Assembly: GCA_964244295.1 (NCBI GenBank)
Contig: CAXTIG010000003.1
Location: forward strand, 124,001 to 188,000
DNA: 64,000 nt
From: JAJAZB01 sp964244295
Lineage (GTDB): Bacteria > Bacteroidota > Bacteroidia > Cytophagales > Spirosomataceae
Direction: 5' to 3'
This document shows positions 59,877 to 64,000 of the stretch, one piece after another (the first letter of the stretch is position 1; every line of letters starts with the position of its first letter). The translations under genes and the position numbers were made by a program. The notes beneath the pieces were generated by a model. It was not told where the DNA came from, did no database searches, and was given only the letters and a program-made list of their open reading frames with translations.

Positions 59877-59884
59877 CAAATTTA
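59877..59884 (-). promoter_or_regulatory. TAnnTTTG promoter box of the three-gene cassette
   Basis: On the minus strand TAAATTTG is an exact match to the Bacteroidota -7 box, 37 bp before the first ATG of the cassette. No TTG is found at the matching upstream distance. Confidence 0.45.
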
Positions 59885-60241
59885 CCAGGATTTTGGGAGA
59901 TATGCAGAGAACTAAAGGAAGTGCATTTAGATTTCAAGAAACGCTCAAAGAATTATCTTTTTCCAAGAGCCGAAAACTGAGGTAAACGATTTTAAGCTCA
60001 GTTTCTACATTTGCGCTGAGCGCAAATGTAGACTTTGTATTCAGAAACGCAAATCCGTCCGTCAAAACTTGGACTTTTGGGGTATTTGCGCACAAGCATC
60101 GTGCCATGATACAGACTAAGCTCTTATCTTGGTTCAGCCACGCAGACGAATAGAATGATGTATACAGCGAAGCAGAAGTGCTTCCCTTGCCGTTTCCACG
60201 CCTTTTCGCCACCTTTCGCCAAATAATCCTCCCTCCCGGTC
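59885..60241. other. AT-rich intergenic region with a 13 bp hairpin
   Basis: About 357 bp without a supported gene. A perfect hairpin with 13 bp arms (TCTACATTTGCGC, 60004-60016, and 60020-60032) and a 3-base loop is present. AT-richness continues from the three-gene cassette up to about 60130, so the foreign segment may extend this far. An open frame of 92 codons on the minus strand (59934-60212) has no family features and is not called. Confidence 0.45.
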
Positions 60242-63200
60242 ATGCGCCCAATTCGCCTCCTGCTCCCCCTGCTGGTCTTGGTTTCGGCTTGTTCCCAACG
60301 CGGCGAAGTCGGTTTGAGCAACCGCAATTTTGCTGACGAAATCGGCCTCACCCAGAATCTGATTTTTACGTTCGATCAAGACCTCGTCGGCGAGCGCGAC
60401 CTCGATGCCTGGAGCGCGACACCCTACGTGAAATTCGAGCCAGCGGTGGCCGGAAAATTCCGCTGGACGGCCCCCAACGAACTCGTCTTTTCGCCCGCCG
60501 TCGGTTTCGCCCCGGCCACCGCCTACGAAGCCCGCCTCAGCGACCGCCTCCTCGACGACGTGAAGGACAAAGCCCTGCGCGTAGCCGAAGAAGACCTCGA
60601 CTTCCACACGCCCTACCTCAAAGCCAGCGCCCCGGAAGTGTTTTGGACAAAAAGTAAGCCCGACGGCAAGCCCCTGGCGCGGGTGAAATTACTGTTCAAC
60701 TACCCCGTTAGCCCCACCGAAGTCGCCTCTCGCCTGAAGGCCGAGGTGGACGGTAAATCCACGCTGGCGCAGGTGGCCCCGACGATGGCCGCGCCCGCGC
60801 TGCCGGTGAGTTTGCCCGAAGCGCCCAGCACCAACCGGGAAAGCGTCCCGCTGAAAATCACCCTGGCTGAAGGACTGGCCGTGCCGAACACGAGTTTCAA
60901 AAACAAGGAACTCATCGAACTCACCGCCGCGCTGCCCAGCCCTTTCCGACTGGAAGTCACCGACGTGCAAGCGGGTTTTGAGAACGGCGAAGGCTTTATC
61001 CGCGTCGTCACCACCCAGGAACTCCGCCCCGAAACCCTCGCCAGCGGTTACCGAATCGACGGCACCGCGCCCGAACCCGAAGTGCGCTACGACAGCCTGG
61101 GCAACCCGATTAAAACTGTTGCCCCCGACGCCAGCGTGCGGACGCGGGTGGAGGCCACCGAAAACGGCTTTGTCGTGCGCGGGCCGTTCAACGAAGCCGA
61201 TACCTACTCACTCACGCTCAGCGAAAGCCTGCGCGGGGTGCTGGGGGCCAAGTTGGACGAGGAGTTTACGAAAGACGTGTTTTTCGGAAAAATGCCCGCC
61301 CGCATTTCCTTCGCCCAGCGCAAGGCGATTTACCTATCGGCCAAAGGCAGCCGCAACGTGGCCGTGGATTTAGTGAACGTGCCGAAAGTGACGGTGAAAA
61401 TTTCCCGGCTTTACGAAAACAACCTCCTCGGCTACCTCCGCCGCAACCGCTACGCCGAGTACGACGAAAGCGGCGAACAGTCGAAGGTCTACTCCTACAG
61501 CGAAGACTACGACGGCACCCTCACCGACGTGCTGGTCAGCAAAAAAATCAGCAGCGACGATTTACCCAAGAAAGCGGGCGCGTCGGTCTTGAATTTAAAC
61601 CTCCCCAACGCGGGCGCGACCCCCGGCGTGTACCTCGTCAGCGTGGGATCGGAGGAGGAATATTACCAGAAAGACGTCCGGCTGGTGAGCATCTCCGATC
61701 TGGGGCTGATGGCCCGGCAGGCGGCGGACGAGGTGCTCGTGTTTGCCAATTCCATCCAAACCGCCGAGCCGTTGAGCGGGGTAGAAATCCGCCTCGTCAG
61801 CACGAACAACCAGACGTTTTTAACCGGAAAAACCGACTCGAAAGGTGTAGCTCGGTTTAAAGACCTGAAAACCCAAAGCGGCGGATTTAAACTCGCCCTG
61901 CTCACCGCCCGCACGAAGGACGATTTCAATTACCTGCTCCTCGACGACGCCCGCGTGGAAACCAGTCGCTACGACGTGGAAGGCCGCCGCGATACCCCTG
62001 GGGGCACGGAGGCGTTTTTGTACGGCGACCGTGACATTTACCGCCCCGGCGAGACCATCCACCTCAACACGGTTTTACGAACGCAGACTTGGGAGACGGT
62101 CGAAAAGGTACCGCTGAAAATCAAGCTACTGATGCCCAACGGGCGCGAGTACCAGAGTTTCCGCCTCGAAACCAACGACCAGGGCGCGGCCAGCCTCGAC
62201 GTGCCGCTCGACCGTGCCGTGGTGACGGGCACCTACGCCGCCGAGGTGTACTCCGGCAACGACGTGCTGCTGACCGCGCGCGCCATCAGCGTGGAGGAAT
62301 TCGTACCCGACCGCATCAAAGTGGAGTTGAGTACCGACAAACCCGCCTACGCCGTCGGCCAGACGCTCACGCTGTCAGCCACGGCCACCAACCTCTTCGG
62401 CCCGCCCGCCGCCGACCGGGCCTACGAAGCCGAGTTGCAGGTGAAGCGCAAGGCGTTTTCCCCGAAGGGCTTTGAAACCTATTCCTTCGACCTCACCGAC
62501 AACACCGAGTTTCAAAAAGACCTCCGCGAAGGCCGCACCGACGCGACCGGTCGCGTCACCGAAGTCTTCGTGCTGCCCGCCACCTACCGCGACATGGGCG
62601 TGCTGGAAGCCAGTTTGTACCTGACGGTGTTCGACGAAACCGGGCGGCCCGTCAACCGGCTGCGCCGCGCCGAAGTGTACACCCAGCCTGTGCTGTACGG
62701 CATCGCGCTGCCCAGCCGCTACGTGGGCACGGGCGCGCCGGTGCCCGTCAACCTCGTCGCCCTCGACCCGAAAGGCCAGCCCGCCAACGCCAGCGCCCAG
62801 GTGGAAATCCGGCGCATCGAGTACCAGACGGTCATCGAAAAACAAGGCGGGACGCTGCGCTACGCTTCGAAGCGCCAGCCGAAATCGGTGTTCAGCCGGG
62901 CGGCCACGTTCAGCGGTGGAAAAGCCCAGGTCAGCTACGTGCCCACGCTGTCGGGTGAGTACGAAATTTCGGTGAAACGGGTGGGCGCGGCCAACGGCAC
63001 GACCACGACGTTTTACGCCTACGGCTACGGCAACACCTCGGCCACGGCCTTCGAAGTGGACAACGAGGGGCGGGTGGAGATGAGTTTTGACCAGGAAAAA
63101 TACGAGGTGGGGGAAAAAGTGAAGGTGTTGTTCAAAACCCCCTTTCCCGGAAAACTCCTCGTCAGCGTGGAGCGGAATCACGTGCTGGAGTACGAAACCC

Positions 63201-64000
63201 TCGACACCGACGGGCAGTCGGCGGAGTGGAGTTTCAAGCTCGACGACGCGCATTTGCCCAACGTGTACGTGGCCGCCACGCTCATCCGCCCGCTCGACGG
63301 CGCGAACCTGCCGCTTACCGTCGCGCACGGCTACGCGGCGGTGGCGGTGCAAAAACCCGATACCAAGCTGCCGGTGGAAATTAGGGTGGCGGAAAGCTCG
63401 CGCTCGAAAACCAAGCAGCGGATTACGGTGAAAACCGGCCAGCCCCGCGCCGAAGTGACCGTGGCCGTGGTGGACGAAGGAATTTTGCAGTTGAAAAATT
63501 TCCAGACCCCCGACATCCACGGCTTTTTCTACGCCAAACGGGCGCTCGAAGTCGAGGGCTTCGACCTCTACAACGCGCTCTTTCCCGAACTCAGCATCGC
63601 CTCGGCCAGCAGCGTGGGCGGCGACGGCTACAACCTCGAAAAACGCGTGAACCCGCTCTCGAACGGGCGCGTGAACCTGGTGGCCTACTGGTCGGGCCGG
63701 GTCCGCACCGACGGCGACGGAGAGGCGACCATCGAGGTGCCCATCCCCCAGTTCAGCGGCGATTTGCGGGTGATGGCCGTGGCCTACAAAGCCGATGCCT
63801 TCGGCTCGGCGACGAAAAACATGAAGGTCGCCGACCCGCTCGTGCTCAGCACCGCCCTGCCCCGCTTCCTGGCCCCCGGCGACGAGGTGTCGGTGCCGGT
63901 GAGCATCACCAACACCACGAAGAACGTAGCTAAAGCCACGGCGACGCTCAACCTGACGGGTGGCCTGGAATCCGTCGACGGCGCGGCGCAGACGATTTCG
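60242..64000 (+). CDS. Alpha-2-macroglobulin family lipoprotein (partial, 3' end outside window)
   Basis: The first 1253 codons of a large protein, no stop in view. It begins MRPIRLLLPLLVLVSAC with Cys17 as lipidation site, so it is anchored in a membrane. The body is a chain of macroglobulin (MG) beta-domains; the most telling motif is YGDRDIYRPGETIHL, the MG3-MG4 mark, followed by a bait-like region (near residues 830-930), and the ANG2-type MG7 start near residue 1150 (GRVRTDGDGEATIEVPIPQF). Bacterial members trap or inhibit proteases that invade the periplasm. Any thioester motif would lie outside the window, so its presence cannot be judged. Gene size in relatives is about 1800 codons. 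The reading frame is intact throughout. Confidence 0.88.
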   Translation, partial: MRPIRLLLPLLVLVSACSQRGEVGLSNRNFADEIGLTQNLIFTFDQDLVGERDLDAWSATPYVKFEPAVAGKFRWTAPNELVFSPAVGFAPATAYEARLSDRLLDDVKDKALRVAEEDLDFHTPYLKASAPEVFWTKSKPDGKPLARVKLLFNYPVSPTEVASRLKAEVDGKSTLAQVAPTMAAPALPVSLPEAPSTNRESVPLKITLAEGLAVPNTSFKNKELIELTAALPSPFRLEVTDVQAGFENGEGFIRVVTTQELRPETLASGYRIDGTAPEPEVRYDSLGNPIKTVAPDASVRTRVEATENGFVVRGPFNEADTYSLTLSESLRGVLGAKLDEEFTKDVFFGKMPARISFAQRKAIYLSAKGSRNVAVDLVNVPKVTVKISRLYENNLLGYLRRNRYAEYDESGEQSKVYSYSEDYDGTLTDVLVSKKISSDDLPKKAGASVLNLNLPNAGATPGVYLVSVGSEEEYYQKDVRLVSISDLGLMARQAADEVLVFANSIQTAEPLSGVEIRLVSTNNQTFLTGKTDSKGVARFKDLKTQSGGFKLALLTARTKDDFNYLLLDDARVETSRYDVEGRRDTPGGTEAFLYGDRDIYRPGETIHLNTVLRTQTWETVEKVPLKIKLLMPNGREYQSFRLETNDQGAASLDVPLDRAVVTGTYAAEVYSGNDVLLTARAISVEEFVPDRIKVELSTDKPAYAVGQTLTLSATATNLFGPPAADRAYEAELQVKRKAFSPKGFETYSFDLTDNTEFQKDLREGRTDATGRVTEVFVLPATYRDMGVLEASLYLTVFDETGRPVNRLRRAEVYTQPVLYGIALPSRYVGTGAPVPVNLVALDPKGQPANASAQVEIRRIEYQTVIEKQGGTLRYASKRQPKSVFSRAATFSGGKAQVSYVPTLSGEYEISVKRVGAANGTTTTFYAYGYGNTSATAFEVDNEGRVEMSFDQEKYEVGEKVKVLFKTPFPGKLLVSVERNHVLEYETLDTDGQSAEWSFKLDDAHLPNVYVAATLIRPLDGANLPLTVAHGYAAVAVQKPDTKLPVEIRVAESSRSKTKQRITVKTGQPRAEVTVAVVDEGILQLKNFQTPDIHGFFYAKRALEVEGFDLYNALFPELSIASASSVGGDGYNLEKRVNPLSNGRVNLVAYWSGRVRTDGDGEATIEVPIPQFSGDLRVMAVAYKADAFGSATKNMKVADPLVLSTALPRFLAPGDEVSVPVSITNTTKNVAKATATLNLTGGLESVDGAAQTIS

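Noticed and set aside
60124..60607. Minus-strand open frames at the start of the macroglobulin gene
   Set aside because: They oppose an intact lipoprotein signal and a frame that stays open for 1253 codons with macroglobulin motifs.

Overview
The window looks like a chromosomal segment of a high-GC member of the Bacteroidota, most likely order Cytophagales (Spirosoma-type relatives). The evidence is an Oar-like TonB-dependent receptor, an outer-membrane beta-barrel receptor, many lipoproteins and Sec-exported proteins, a bacillithiol gene (bshC), Mpl, a Bacteroidota-type arginine decarboxylase, DUF4468 and DUF2911 proteins, and several TAnnTTTG-type promoter boxes. No ribosomal RNA or species marker is present, so the genus is an inference.

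Layout. 0.1-7.2 kb: a sugar ABC transporter operon (binding lipoprotein, two permeases, ATPase) with a GH130 enzyme and a secreted alpha/alpha-toroid-like lipoprotein. 7.4-13.5 kb: a methylthioribose-kinase-like kinase, a secreted nucleoside hydrolase, an Oar-like receptor and a DUF2064 protein. 13.6-16.3 kb: a frameshifted small gene, a very long perfect hairpin, an alpha/beta hydrolase, tadA, a superoxide dismutase and tRNA-His. 16.3-25.8 kb: a type I restriction-modification locus with a half-size S subunit, HsdM, an AlbA_2 ATPase-like protein, full-length HsdS, HsdR and a YgjP-like peptidase. 26-30.2 kb: RidA, a WYL regulator, an M28 peptidase and a xisH/xisI pair in which xisH has an in-frame stop. 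30.4-38.5 kb: a DUF4468 protein, GH20 and GH30 enzymes, an alditol-oxidase-like flavoprotein, an outer-membrane receptor and a DUF2911 protein. 38.6-45.3 kb: purB, an aquaglyceroporin, a SIMPL protein, glpK, a 39-residue lipoprotein and arginine decarboxylase. 45.5-47.9 kb: an AT-rich two-gene cassette of a C5 methyltransferase and an HNH nuclease. 48-58.4 kb: housekeeping genes (mpl, rimO, bshC, folate cyclo-ligase, asd) mixed with a Fic protein, a MntA/HepT pair and a VapBC-like pair. 58.5-59.8 kb: an AT-rich three-gene cassette of unknown function. 60.2 kb to the end: the first 1253 codons of an alpha-2-macroglobulin lipoprotein.

Two themes stand out. First, host-defence and toxin-antitoxin-like modules are scattered through ordinary housekeeping sequence. 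Second, the intergenic spaces, above all between 32 and 44 kb, carry many long near-perfect palindromes of different sequence. Five of these families share a GTCA tip on both outer ends, which suggests one mobilising or processing activity behind several families. The best candidate for an undescribed system is the three-gene cassette at 58505-59840, whose genes overlap or almost touch, are AT-rich against their surroundings and match no function I can name.
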